A stretch of 64,000 bases of DNA from Burkholderia sp. Leaf177 (GTDB lineage: Bacteria; Pseudomonadota; Gammaproteobacteria; Burkholderiales; Burkholderiaceae), in assembly GCF_001424345.1 (NCBI RefSeq), contig NZ_LMPF01000025.1:202391-266390 (forward strand). The letters run 5' to 3'. Under the pieces are notes generated by a model, which was given only the letters and a program-made list of their open reading frames with translations, made no database searches and was not told the DNA's origin. The translations under genes and the position numbers were made by a program. Positions 34,540 through 43,428 of the stretch are shown one piece after another; within the stretch, counting starts at the first letter, position 1; each line of letters begins with the position of its first letter.

Positions 34540-35316
34540 TCACAACCTCGGCCAGACGACTTCCAGCTCAAGCGCGATTGAACGAGCGAGTCCCTCGAGG
34601 TCCGGAAACAACGACGCATTAGTAATGTTCATTCTGTAGAGGGAACGCATACCTTCGTCGCGCACAGACAGAGGAATGACGATCTTGCGGACCAGATCGG
34701 CGTCGCTCGCGTAATGATCGAAAATCTTGTCGAGCGGTTCGTGCAAAAGGCCCGGTACCATGAACGTTCCTGCCTGTGCGATCAGACGCCGATCCATCTC
34801 GGTCGGCTCGCCGAACCAGATGATCGGGTTGGTATCGGGAAGAAAATACTTTTCGAAGTTTCCGGCCCGGCGTGGATCGATCATGTCGCGCGTAAGGTCT
34901 GGAGCCGTTTTGGGGATCGCCCGGTCGGTGTAGAGCGCTGGCGTATTCACCGCATAAACGGCTGATTCGCCGATGGCGCGTTCCAGCGCAAAAAACGCCG
35001 CTACGTACGGAGACTTCGTGAAATCGAGCAGGCGTGTTGGCGCGCCATGATGCTGCATCAAACCAAGGCATCGAAGGTCGTCTGAGAGCACGCGTGGATC
35101 GGCGATGTAAGTATGTGCCTTGCGCCGGAAGATTCGGATCGCGCGCTGTTCCTGTACCCGCCAGTTCGATGCGTTGTGTACGAATGAGGAAAGGTAGCGT
35201 GCGAGCGAGCTCTGCAACAACCAGTCGGCGTCCTGCTGTCCGCGAAATGCCCAGCCGTCGAGGGCAAGGCTCAGGTCGGTGAATTCTTGCCAGCTAGAGA
35301 CCTTGATCGTTTCCAA
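34540..35316 (-). CDS. FRG-domain protein
   Basis: A 258-residue protein with the FRG domain: GWAFRGQQDADWLL near residue 21 and the central LGLMQHHGAPTRLLDFTKSP segment. The domain is named for its Phe-Arg-Gly motif. Its molecular role is not established, although it occurs in defence-linked and toxin-like contexts. It stands alone. The 270 bases upstream (35317-35585) are conspicuously AT-rich for this genome. Confidence 0.85.
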   Translation of the reverse strand: METIKVSSWQEFTDLSLALDGWAFRGQQDADWLLQSSLARYLSSFVHNASNWRVQEQRAIRIFRRKAHTYIADPRVLSDDLRCLGLMQHHGAPTRLLDFTKSPYVAAFFALERAIGESAVYAVNTPALYTDRAIPKTAPDLTRDMIDPRRAGNFEKYFLPDTNPIIWFGEPTEMDRRLIAQAGTFMVPGLLHEPLDKIFDHYASDADLVRKIVIPLSVRDEGMRSLYRMNITNASLFPDLEGLARSIALELEVVWPRL

Positions 35317-35585
35317 TTTGGCGGTTCCTTTTGCATTGCAGTTCTTGAAGGGATGCTTGGCCTCTATTGTAGAGATCTAAGATTGCGGGATGCTGACTGG
35401 CGGTCTTAAATCCGCCGGAACCATAGAAAAATATAATCTGTAGCTACATAATTAAAAAGTGATAATTTATATTATGTTAAATTAATTGTTGCTTGTAATA
35501 CGGCGAATAAACCGGCGCGGACCCCTAAGCCTGAACAAGCCTTGAAGTCCGCCAGCGTGCATGTTTGAACCTCTTTGCATCGTCC
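35317..35585. other. AT-rich intergenic segment
   Basis: Roughly 35380-35510 is much richer in A and T than the rest of the window, with runs such as ATAATTTATATTATG. It carries the FRG promoter and borders a broken gene, so it may mark an insertion/deletion scar or acquired DNA. No gene seen. Confidence 0.5.
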
Positions 35586-35961
35586 TTAGAACTTCATCAC
35601 AAGCGCCACGCCGCCCACCATAAGCACGGCGCCAAGCGCACGTAGCCAACAAGTTCGCGCAGATGGTCAGCCCGTTGATCGCTCCAACACCGACCTTCTG
35701 GACCAGCGTCAGGCCTGCAAAAACAGCTACCGCGCCCACGATGCCGCCCAAAGGCGCCCACCATTTCATATCCTTGAGGTCTTCCAGAGTCGGCAACGGC
35801 GTCGGCTGAATCCAGAAAAGCGCTATGGCGAGGAACGTAACCAACATGAAGGACACCGCCGACGCCAGCCACGGATTGACCAGCGAAGCCTTCAATACGC
35901 CATTGATCGGTGCACCGGCTGCCTGCAACACGCCGCCTAGAATGATGAAGGATAAATCCAT
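35586..35961 (-). pseudogene. Broken DMT-family (DUF606/YdcZ) membrane protein gene
   Basis: Residues 1-106 give a normal start of the DUF606 small transporter family, with three membrane segments through GAINGLTICANLLA. The reading frame then shifts. The expected C-terminus, RALGAVLMVGGVALVMKF and a stop, is found in another frame ending at 35586. About 20 codons between these parts, around the junction at 35642/35643, are missing. The unshifted frame runs on as unrelated sequence to 35482. An internal deletion of non-triplet length explains this. Confidence 0.75.
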
Positions 35962-35988
35962 GCATTGTTCATCGGTTGTCTCCAGGTA

Positions 35989-37236
35989 TTAAAGCAATAC
36001 GCGTGCACCCAGCGCCAGGATCAGCGCCGGGATCATCACTACCGTGCCCACTTGCAGGAACTTCCAGAACCCGACGTCTTCGCCCTCACGCCGGATGGCG
36101 TTCAACCAGAGGATGGTTGCGAGCGATCCCGTAATCGAAAGATTGGGCCCGAGATCCACTCCGATCAGCAACGCATCGATGACCCGCTCGGGGCTGTGTG
36201 CCTGCATCACGGTCGCACTGGAAATCAAACCCGCCGGAAGATTGTTCATGAGATTCGAAGCAATCGCGATCGCGCCGCCCGACAACCCGGCGCTTAATGC
36301 TTCGCTGTGCTGCGTAGCCAACTGAAGCATTTGCGCAAGGTGAGCAATAACTCCTGTGTGCTGCATCACCTCCACTAATACGAACAACCCAGCAACCAAA
36401 GGCAAGACGCTCCACGAGATGTCCTTCACCAGATTCCAGAGCGATTTACGCTCCTGGATCAGCACGATCGCAGCAGTGATCGCACCTAAAATTGCGGTTG
36501 GCAAGCCAAGCTGCATGTCGAACGCGGAGACCAGAAGCAGCACGATTGCGGTCACTGCAATGCCACCCAGCGCAATCCGTCCGCTCGATGACAACGGCAC
36601 GTTGTCCAGCCCAGACTTGCACTGCCCTTGCAAGTCGTGGCGCTGCGACCAGCGAAGCATGAAATAAGTCGCAACAATGGACAGCACCGAAGGCACGATG
36701 AACCGGCCCATCCACGCTATCAGCGCGGGCGTATGGTTGCCGTACAAAACCAGATTGGCAGGATTCGAAATCGGCAAAACGAAGCTCGCCGCGTTCGCAA
36801 TGAATGCGCATACGAACAACAAAGGCAAGGGCTTCGTATCGGCTTTCTTTGCAGCTGCGAAGACTGCCGGTGTCAGCACGACCGCGGCGGCGTCGTTGGA
36901 CAGGAATGTCGTGACGACCACGCCGACCAAATACACCAGCAAGAACAAGCGTGCGGGCGATCCCTTCGCATGATTGACCGCGAGTACCGCGACCCAATCG
37001 AATAAACCTTCGCGGCGCCCCACTTCGGAAAGCAGCATCATGCCAAACAGAAAGAAATAGACGTCTGCGCCCTTGGCTACTGCTTGCAGCGCTTGCGTCA
37101 CCGGCAACAAGTCCAGCACGACGATGAGCAACGCGCCGGCCACGGCCCAAACCGCTTCGGGCCATTTGAACGGACGCGTAATGACGCCGGCCGTGGCCAT
37201 GGCGGCGATGCCCCACGAAAGGAAGGTTGGATTCAC
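35989..37236 (-). CDS. ArsB-like ion transporter
   Basis: A 415-residue integral membrane protein of the ArsB/NhaD superfamily with about 11-12 membrane segments. FLSNDAAAVVLTPAVFAAAK and GVDLGPNLSITGSLATILW are the two conserved half-helix motifs of ArsB. Arsenite export is the family function, but no arsR or arsC gene is nearby, so the substrate is open. It precedes the broken DMT gene in the same direction by 27 bases. Confidence 0.8.
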   Translation of the reverse strand: MNPTFLSWGIAAMATAGVITRPFKWPEAVWAVAGALLIVVLDLLPVTQALQAVAKGADVYFFLFGMMLLSEVGRREGLFDWVAVLAVNHAKGSPARLFLLVYLVGVVVTTFLSNDAAAVVLTPAVFAAAKKADTKPLPLLFVCAFIANAASFVLPISNPANLVLYGNHTPALIAWMGRFIVPSVLSIVATYFMLRWSQRHDLQGQCKSGLDNVPLSSSGRIALGGIAVTAIVLLLVSAFDMQLGLPTAILGAITAAIVLIQERKSLWNLVKDISWSVLPLVAGLFVLVEVMQHTGVIAHLAQMLQLATQHSEALSAGLSGGAIAIASNLMNNLPAGLISSATVMQAHSPERVIDALLIGVDLGPNLSITGSLATILWLNAIRREGEDVGFWKFLQVGTVVMIPALILALGARVLL

Positions 37237-37294
37237 GTCGAGTGATTCTCAAAAAGGAAATAGATACACGAAAGCAAATCGAGCACTGCGTACG

Positions 37295-38587
37295 TCAAGC
37301 GCTCGAAGCCGCAGGTTCACGCTGGATCGATATGTGTTCCGAAGTGCGGCATGCATCACGCAGACTCGCGCCAAATGCCAGCCACAACGCGATCGACCCG
37401 GTGGACACAGCGCCTAAGACAACGAATGCGGTTGAATATCCAAACGTATGTGCGAGTAGTCCGCCCAACAGTGGACTCAGCGCGGCACCCGCGGCCTGGC
37501 ACGTCATGACAACGCCCTGGCCCACATTGACGCGACCTGTGCCGTCAAGGAGGCGCACCACGAGCGCCGGCACTGCCACGCTTTGCAAGCCGGCGCCAAT
37601 GCCATCGAGTGCCTGAACGGGCCATACTCCCCACGCGTGGAGCACGCTGGCAGCAATGGCGCCGCGCAGTGGCAACGCCAGAAATGTAATCAGGATCACC
37701 AACCAATATCCGCGCCACTTGATCAGGCGGCTTGCCATCATCGACACGATGACCATCACAAGCTGAGCCACGATAATCGTCTGTGCGGTAAATGCGCTAG
37801 GGTCGCCCTGCTTCGCGGCCACGATCGCAAGTCCGTAGAGCGGAAGCATCGCGGCATTGCCAAGATGAAACATTGCCAACGCCGCAGCGAGTATCAAAAG
37901 CGGCTTGGATTGCAGCAGCACGCGAAAGCCGCTCACTTGATTGTTCCCGCCTCCGCTCGCCTCTTTGCTTGCGTTTTCGAAACCGCGCGCGTGGTCATGA
38001 TCGATAGCATCGGCCGGAATCAGCAACACGGTGAAAACCGAAACCACGCCGAATATCGCGCTCAGGGCAAATACGGCGCCGAATCCAAAGCGCCAGCCCA
38101 GCCAGCCCGAGATCGCGGCAGCGGCCACGTTCCCCGCGTGGTTGGCGACCTGATTGCGGCCAAATTGCCGGTCGAAGCCGCGCTGCCTGACTATGCCCAA
38201 CGTAATGCCCGCTATTGCGGGACCCAGGGCGGCGCCCGTTACTGCAGTAGCAACCTGCGATGCCGCGACCATCCAGAATCCGTGCGCGAACCAGAGAAGC
38301 AGGGACGCGAGCACAGTCATCACGCCAGCCACGATGATCAGCGCGCGCTTGTGCCGGGTGGCATCCACGAGGGCGCCGGCCGGTGAAGTCGCGAGCATTC
38401 CCGCGATGCCGCCAATGGTCATCACGGTGCCAATCAGATCGGTGCCCCATCCTCGCGCCTGGAGGAATACGCCGAGAAATGGGCCTATTCCTGCTTGCAC
38501 GTCGGCCATGAAGAAGTTCAGCGCCTCGAGCGGGCGTGTTGCCTTCGTAGCGGGCTGCACGGGTACATCAGCGGCCGGCGTCACCAT
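37295..38587 (-). CDS. MFS transporter coupled to a phosphoesterase
   Basis: A 430-residue carrier with 12 predicted membrane segments. FMADVQAGIGPFLGVFLQARGW opens the first helix, and TSPAGALVDATRHKRA is the loop 2-3 motif. ATG 38587 overlaps the stop of the phosphoesterase gene by 7 bases (ATGGTGA), so the pair is translationally coupled. Upstream in-frame codons would extend into that gene without a ribosome binding site. The substrate is unknown. Confidence 0.8.
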   Translation of the reverse strand: MVTPAADVPVQPATKATRPLEALNFFMADVQAGIGPFLGVFLQARGWGTDLIGTVMTIGGIAGMLATSPAGALVDATRHKRALIIVAGVMTVLASLLLWFAHGFWMVAASQVATAVTGAALGPAIAGITLGIVRQRGFDRQFGRNQVANHAGNVAAAAISGWLGWRFGFGAVFALSAIFGVVSVFTVLLIPADAIDHDHARGFENASKEASGGGNNQVSGFRVLLQSKPLLILAAALAMFHLGNAAMLPLYGLAIVAAKQGDPSAFTAQTIIVAQLVMVIVSMMASRLIKWRGYWLVILITFLALPLRGAIAASVLHAWGVWPVQALDGIGAGLQSVAVPALVVRLLDGTGRVNVGQGVVMTCQAAGAALSPLLGGLLAHTFGYSTAFVVLGAVSTGSIALWLAFGASLRDACRTSEHISIQREPAASSA

Positions 38588-39708
38588 GCACGACCATTTT
38601 TGTTCGGGCCGAGCTGCGAGCCGAGCAAGCCGTGGTCGGTCCATTCGCCAACCGCGTGCGCGTCGGTGCCTGGAGGAGCGTCGGCGATCGCGCGATCACG
38701 CGCGCCCTGTGGCGTCAGCACATCGATTGAATCCAATGCTTCGTTTCCAAGCGTATCGAACGCCGTGACCTTTATCTGATAGCGATCCACATTTGGCGGC
38801 GCCGGCAACTCTGCATGCCAGACAGCGCGCTCCCCGGAGACCGGCCGCATTGTTGCGCGCTGCTCGCCCACGGCAACAATGACTTCACCTATCTGCTGAC
38901 CAAACACTTTTGCACACACAACGCAGTTGCCGACCGGCACTTGTCTTTTGTCAGCGGCGTCGGTCACGAGCCTTCCGTCTGCCGGCGTCGTGATCATGAC
39001 CATTGGCCAGGCTGCAGATACGGGCTGAAACCGCCAACTCACCACGCTTCCATCTACGGTGACGATCGCCACGCCTGCTCGTCCGTCGTCTTCTTCAATC
39101 TGTCCGGTAGAACGCGTGGCGGCGTAGATGACGGATCCGTCATTGAGCAACTCGTTGTAGTGCGTGTGACCGGTATCGACCACAAGCACGCCGGCCGATG
39201 CAAACAGATGCGCAAGTGCCTCGCCACCCTCGGCAAGGTCGCCAGGGTAAGCGTGCATGAAAACGACTGGCCGTTCCTTGTCGTTCGCGCAATCTGCCAG
39301 CTGCGCTGCGATCCATTCGGTCTGCGCCGAGCCCAGGCGGAAATCGGGCCCGCCGTTACCAGCGGACACAATGTCCAGAAACAGGCAGCGGTGTCCGTTC
39401 ACCGTGATGTGTTTCGGGAGTGAATCAGCTTCCAGCTCGCGATGAAATATATCGAGCGAACCGGGCTCGAAATCGTGATCACCCGGGATCGCATTCGTAG
39501 GCAATCGAAGCGAGTTCAGCGCCGCGCGGATCCTGGCGTACTGCTCGGGTTTGCCGTTGTTGGCATTGTCGCCGGGAAGGTAGGCGAACTCCACTGCATG
39601 CGCGACGTTCGTATTGACCGCATCGACCAATTGCCTTAACTGGCTGATGCTTTCGTAGCTGTCATCGTGCGTGACATGCAGGTCTCCAAAATGTACCCAA
39701 CTCAGCAT
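38581..39708 (-). CDS. Cytoplasmic metallophosphoesterase with C-terminal beta domain
   Basis: A 375-residue calcineurin-like phosphoesterase. Motifs are GDLH near residue 8, PGDNAN (about 45), GDHDFE (about 80), a His in FMHAYPGD, and GHTHYN. The last 120 residues look like an immunoglobulin-like beta domain (WHAELPAPPNVDRYQIKVTA). No signal peptide. The start is uncertain: ATG 39726 is also possible. It is translationally coupled to the MFS gene, so it may act on a transported phosphorylated compound (inference). Confidence 0.75.
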   Translation of the reverse strand: MLSWVHFGDLHVTHDDSYESISQLRQLVDAVNTNVAHAVEFAYLPGDNANNGKPEQYARIRAALNSLRLPTNAIPGDHDFEPGSLDIFHRELEADSLPKHITVNGHRCLFLDIVSAGNGGPDFRLGSAQTEWIAAQLADCANDKERPVVFMHAYPGDLAEGGEALAHLFASAGVLVVDTGHTHYNELLNDGSVIYAATRSTGQIEEDDGRAGVAIVTVDGSVVSWRFQPVSAAWPMVMITTPADGRLVTDAADKRQVPVGNCVVCAKVFGQQIGEVIVAVGEQRATMRPVSGERAVWHAELPAPPNVDRYQIKVTAFDTLGNEALDSIDVLTPQGARDRAIADAPPGTDAHAVGEWTDHGLLGSQLGPNKNGRAW

Positions 39709-39822
39709 GATAGGCGTCGCTCGCATGTAGCCGGCAGCCCGGCGATGGCAAGGCATAGAGCAAGTCGTATGCCGTGCTGGCGCGCCTTATAGATACGAAT
39801 CTGGCTTGGGTTTCAGGCGTTG

Positions 39823-39864
39823 CCGGTGTCTATTGGATAGACACCGGACGTCCAAAAAATGGAC
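39823..39864 (-). terminator. Tandem hairpins after the aldo-keto reductase gene
   Basis: CCGGTGTCTAT (39823-39833) and ATAGACACCGG (39837-39847) form a perfect 11-bp stem with a 3-base loop. Next to it, GTCCA (39850-39854) and TGGAC (39860-39864) flank five A residues, a T run on the minus strand. Both lie about 65-105 bases after the reductase stop, so they may end that operon. Confidence 0.5.
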
Positions 39865-39928
39865 ATCGTCTCGCTCTGGTCTTGTTGCCGACAACGTTTG
39901 CATTCCAGAACAATCAGGCGAGAGAATA

Positions 39929-40912
39929 TTAACGGTCGACTCGTGCCTGAAGATGAGCCGGATAGCGCTCGCCTTGTACCGTGATCTTCGACAAAGCCGT
40001 TTCGATCTCGGACAGATCGTCCGTGCTTAGTTCGACCGACGCACCGCCAATGTTTTCTTCCAGCCGATGCAATTTGGTCGTGCCCGGGATAGGCACGATC
40101 CAGGGTTTTTGCGCAAGCAGCCACGCAAGCGCAATCTGCGCCTTGGTTGCGTGCTTGTTTGCTGCAATCTGCCCCACGATATCGACCAGGCCCTGATTGG
40201 CTTTGCGGTTCTCTTCCGAAAAGCGCGGCACGCTATTGCGAAAGTCCGATTTGTCGAAGCTGGTGCTGTTGTTGATTGCGCCGGTCAGGAAGCCTTTGCC
40301 AAGCGGGCTAAAAGGCACAAATCCGATTCCCAGTTCTTCGAGGAGCGGAAGGATTTCCTTTTCTGGCTCACGCCACCAAAGCGAGTATTCGCTTTGCAAC
40401 GCGGCCACAGGCTGCACCGCGTGAGCGCGGCGGATGGACTGGACGCCTGCTTCCGACATGCCGAAATGTTTGACCTTGCCCTGTTGAATCAAATCCTTTA
40501 CCGCGCCCGCTACGTCCTCCATAGGCACGTTCGGGTCAACGCGATGCTGGTAAAGAAGGTCGATGCGATCAGTCCGGAGCAGCTTGAGCGCGGCCTCCGT
40601 GACGGCGCGGATATTGTCCGGATTGCTGTCGACGCCCTGCTGCACGTCGCCGTTCTTGAAGCCGAATTTCGTAGCGATCACGACCTGGTCGCGAAACGGT
40701 TCGAGCGCTTCGCCGAGCAGTTCCTCGTTCGCACCTTGGGCGTATGCCTCGGCGGTATCGAAGAAGGTAACGCCGCGCTCGAATGCTGTACGGATCAAGC
40801 CGATCGCCGCTTGTTTTTCTGTGGCGGGTCCATAACCGTAGCTCAATCCCATGCAGCCAAGACCGAGGGCCGAGACTTCCAATCCGCTTTTTCCCAGAAT
40901 ACGTTTTTGCAT
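39929..40912 (-). CDS. Aldo/keto reductase
   Basis: A 327-residue (alpha/beta)8 NADPH-dependent oxidoreductase of the YajO/AKR13-like type. The catalytic tetrad is visible as Asp and Tyr in FFDTAEAYAQG, Lys in VIATKFGF and His in YQHRVD. PIPGTTKLHRLEENIGG is the coenzyme-binding C-terminal motif. It lies 47 bases after the cupin gene, and both are divergent from a LysR regulator. The substrate is unknown. Confidence 0.9.
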   Translation of the reverse strand: MQKRILGKSGLEVSALGLGCMGLSYGYGPATEKQAAIGLIRTAFERGVTFFDTAEAYAQGANEELLGEALEPFRDQVVIATKFGFKNGDVQQGVDSNPDNIRAVTEAALKLLRTDRIDLLYQHRVDPNVPMEDVAGAVKDLIQQGKVKHFGMSEAGVQSIRRAHAVQPVAALQSEYSLWWREPEKEILPLLEELGIGFVPFSPLGKGFLTGAINNSTSFDKSDFRNSVPRFSEENRKANQGLVDIVGQIAANKHATKAQIALAWLLAQKPWIVPIPGTTKLHRLEENIGGASVELSTDDLSEIETALSKITVQGERYPAHLQARVDR

Positions 40913-40959
40913 TTCGTTCCTCTTGAATGTCGATCAAATGCGAAGCAACACTTCGTTAT

Positions 40960-41367
40960 CTACGCGCCGGACTTCGACAAGTATTGGTCATCGGTAACCT
41001 TCTCCATCCAGTCGACGGGACTGCCATCGAGCTTCTCGGCTATGGCGATATGCGTCATCGCAGTAGTCGATGTCGCGCCATGCCAATGTTTTTCGTCGGG
41101 CGCAATCCAGACAGTGTCACCTGCTCTGATCTCGTCAATCGGCCCGCCCTCTAACTGAATCCAGCCCAGGCCGGAAGTCACGATCAACGTTTGTCCGAGC
41201 GGATGCGTGTGCCATGCCGTCCGCGCGCCGGGCTCGAACGTCACGGTTGCGCCACCAATCCGCGCCGGCGTTTCGCCAGCAAACGGGGCGTCGATCCTCA
41301 CCGTTCCCGTGAAATATTCGTCGGGCCCGACCGCGCTCGGTTGCGATCCGCATATTGCGATTTTCAT
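40960..41367 (-). CDS. Cupin-domain protein, mandelonitrile-lyase-like group
   Basis: A 135-residue cupin with TVTFEPGARTAWHTHPLGQT (motif 1 His pair) and WIAPDEKHWHGATS (motif 2). This resembles the small quinol/(R)-mandelonitrile-lyase-type cupins often found with aldo-keto reductases under LysR control. GGGAG precedes the ATG at 41367. First gene of a two-gene operon. Confidence 0.8.
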   Translation of the reverse strand: MKIAICGSQPSAVGPDEYFTGTVRIDAPFAGETPARIGGATVTFEPGARTAWHTHPLGQTLIVTSGLGWIQLEGGPIDEIRAGDTVWIAPDEKHWHGATSTTAMTHIAIAEKLDGSPVDWMEKVTDDQYLSKSGA

Positions 41368-41489
41368 GATTTTTTCTCCCAAAGTGACGTTGTCTTGGCC
41401 TCGGTGCTGGCCTCGACTACCAATTTAGCAGGACGGAATCGTGCGATTAAGAGCTAAAATCGGGATGAACCTATAAGGCAGACTTCTGA

Positions 41490-42389
41490 ATGGCCCACTC
41501 TGATTTGTCCGATATCACCGCTTTTTTGCTGGTCGCACGCGAAGCCAGCTTCACGAAGGCTGCAGCGAAACTCGGCGTCTCGCAGTCGGCACTTAGCCAG
41601 ACAGTCAAGAATCTCGAAGCGAGACTCGGCCTTCGGTTGTTGACACGAACCACCCGAAAGATTTCACCGACAGAAGCCGGCGAACGATTGATTCACTCGG
41701 TGGGACCCCGGCTGGAAGAGGTCGAAGCGGAGCTGGCTGCGCTGACGGCGTTCCGCGACAAACCTGCTGGAACGGTGCGCGTGGCTGCGGGCGAACATGC
41801 CGCAGAGCTGGTCCTTTGGCCGGTCATCGAACGCTTGTTACCCCGGTATCCGGACGTGGCCATCGAGATTGTTGTCGATAACGGACTCACAGATATTGTC
41901 GCCGAACGCCTCGATGCAGGCGTGCGCCTTGGTGAACAGGTTGCCAAAGATATGGTCGCACTTCGCATTGGACCGGACATGCGCATGGCCGTTGTGGGAA
42001 CGCCGGATTATTTCGAGCGGCATTCAAAGCCCGCGACACCGCTCGACCTCACCTTGCATAACTGCATTAATATCCGCCTGCCGACCGCCGGAGGGTTATA
42101 TGCCTGGGAGTTCGAGAAGGACGGGCGCGCGTTGAAGGTTCGTGTGGAAGGACAACTGGTATTCAACACGGCAACGATGTCCGTCAGGGCTGCGCGCGCC
42201 GGCTCGGGCCTTGCCTTCGTTCCCGAGGATCGCGTCATGTCGTACATCGATAACGGAGAACTGGTGCGCGTCTTGAGCGATTGGTGTCCCGCGTTTTCCG
42301 GCTATCACCTTTATTACGCAAGCCGGAAACAGCCAACTCCGGCGTTTTCCGTCTTCGCCGAGGCTTTGCGTCTGCGGCGTGACGAATAG
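41490..42389 (+). CDS. LysR-family regulator
   Basis: A 299-residue LysR-type regulator with an N-terminal helix-turn-helix (SFTKAAAKLGVSQSALSQTV) and an effector-binding domain. It is divergent from the cupin and aldo-keto reductase genes, with 122 bases between, and probably controls them. The inducer is not predictable. Confidence 0.9.
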   Translation: MAHSDLSDITAFLLVAREASFTKAAAKLGVSQSALSQTVKNLEARLGLRLLTRTTRKISPTEAGERLIHSVGPRLEEVEAELAALTAFRDKPAGTVRVAAGEHAAELVLWPVIERLLPRYPDVAIEIVVDNGLTDIVAERLDAGVRLGEQVAKDMVALRIGPDMRMAVVGTPDYFERHSKPATPLDLTLHNCINIRLPTAGGLYAWEFEKDGRALKVRVEGQLVFNTATMSVRAARAGSGLAFVPEDRVMSYIDNGELVRVLSDWCPAFSGYHLYYASRKQPTPAFSVFAEALRLRRDE

Positions 42390-42617
42390 CATCGTGCCGG
42401 GTCGCAACATCTTTTAGCGTGATCATTTGAATTTCGCGCGTATAGGCGAGCACGCGTGAGGCTGTTCATCGAACCGGCATTCTTCACAAGGTTGCGACAT
42501 CGCACGACATAATTCCTGAATAGCGCGCACACCCGCTTCCTCCCATACTCACGTTTGCGTGCTACGGCACCTCTCTCTTCCGACAATTCCGGCACGGCTG
42601 TGCCAGCACAACCCACC

Positions 42618-43424
42618 ATGAAAACCTCACTAGACTATTTAGTTCGTAACGCTAAGCATCTGGCCGCCGTCGCGCTTGTGGCTGGATCGATTCTTATGAG
42701 TGGCAGCGCCTCGGCCGCCACGAGCGCCATGCAAACCTATCCCGCGCCGCACATGCAGGCGGACGTCATCTACGTCTATTCGTTCGATGTTGCATCCAGC
42801 CAGGTGAAGATGGATAGCGGCCTGGCACAGGAAGGCAAAACGCTGCTTAGCGGCGAATCGTTCGCGCAAAAACAGGATCGGACAGCAACGAATACACGTG
42901 AACAAGTCGCCGATGAAATCGTGCACCAGCTCCAGTCAATGGGATTGCGCGCTGCACGCGCAGACGGCGCGGCACCGCCCAATCAGAACGCACTGATCGT
43001 GGAAGGCAACTTCCAAACCATCGACGAAGGCAAGCGTCGCCGTCGAATCATGATCGGTCTCGGCGCAGGCAAAAGCGAAGTGAGTGCGTCCATCCAGCTC
43101 CTCTACAAGTCCGCCGATGGCAGTCTCATGCCACTTCAAAACTTCATCGTCCAGGCCGATAGCGGGCACATGCCAGGCGTAGCTGAAACAGCAGGCGTTG
43201 GCGCAGTCGCCGGCAATGTTGCAACGGCAGCCGCGACGGGCGGGACTCTGCACGGCGTGTCCGAAACGAAGCGCAACGGCGTTACCGGGGACGCGAAAAA
43301 GCTAGGCGATTCGATTGCGAAGCAGATCGCTGCAGCAAGTGCCTCGAACGGATGGATGACAAGTACGCGAGCCGAGTTGTCTCAGCGAGATGTGTCGGCG
43401 GAAGAACGCATCGGCAAGCAATAA
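42618..43424 (+). CDS. DUF4410 exported protein
   Basis: A 268-residue secreted protein with a signal peptide (residues 1-36, ending near SASA) and a DUF4410 domain, seen in the VYSFDVASSQVKMDSG and LIVEGNFQTIDEGKRRRRIMIGLGAGKSEV segments. The family is likely envelope-associated and uncharacterised. ATG 42618 gives the signal peptide; an upstream in-frame start at 42555 does not. It ends 4 bases from the convergent histone-deacetylase-like gene. Confidence 0.75.
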   Translation: MKTSLDYLVRNAKHLAAVALVAGSILMSGSASAATSAMQTYPAPHMQADVIYVYSFDVASSQVKMDSGLAQEGKTLLSGESFAQKQDRTATNTREQVADEIVHQLQSMGLRAARADGAAPPNQNALIVEGNFQTIDEGKRRRRIMIGLGAGKSEVSASIQLLYKSADGSLMPLQNFIVQADSGHMPGVAETAGVGAVAGNVATAAATGGTLHGVSETKRNGVTGDAKKLGDSIAKQIAAASASNGWMTSTRAELSQRDVSAEERIGKQ

Positions 43425-43428
43425 TCGG

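Noticed and set aside
35989..37236. Complete arsenic resistance operon
   Set aside because: Only the ArsB-like carrier is present; no arsR, arsC or arsH nearby.
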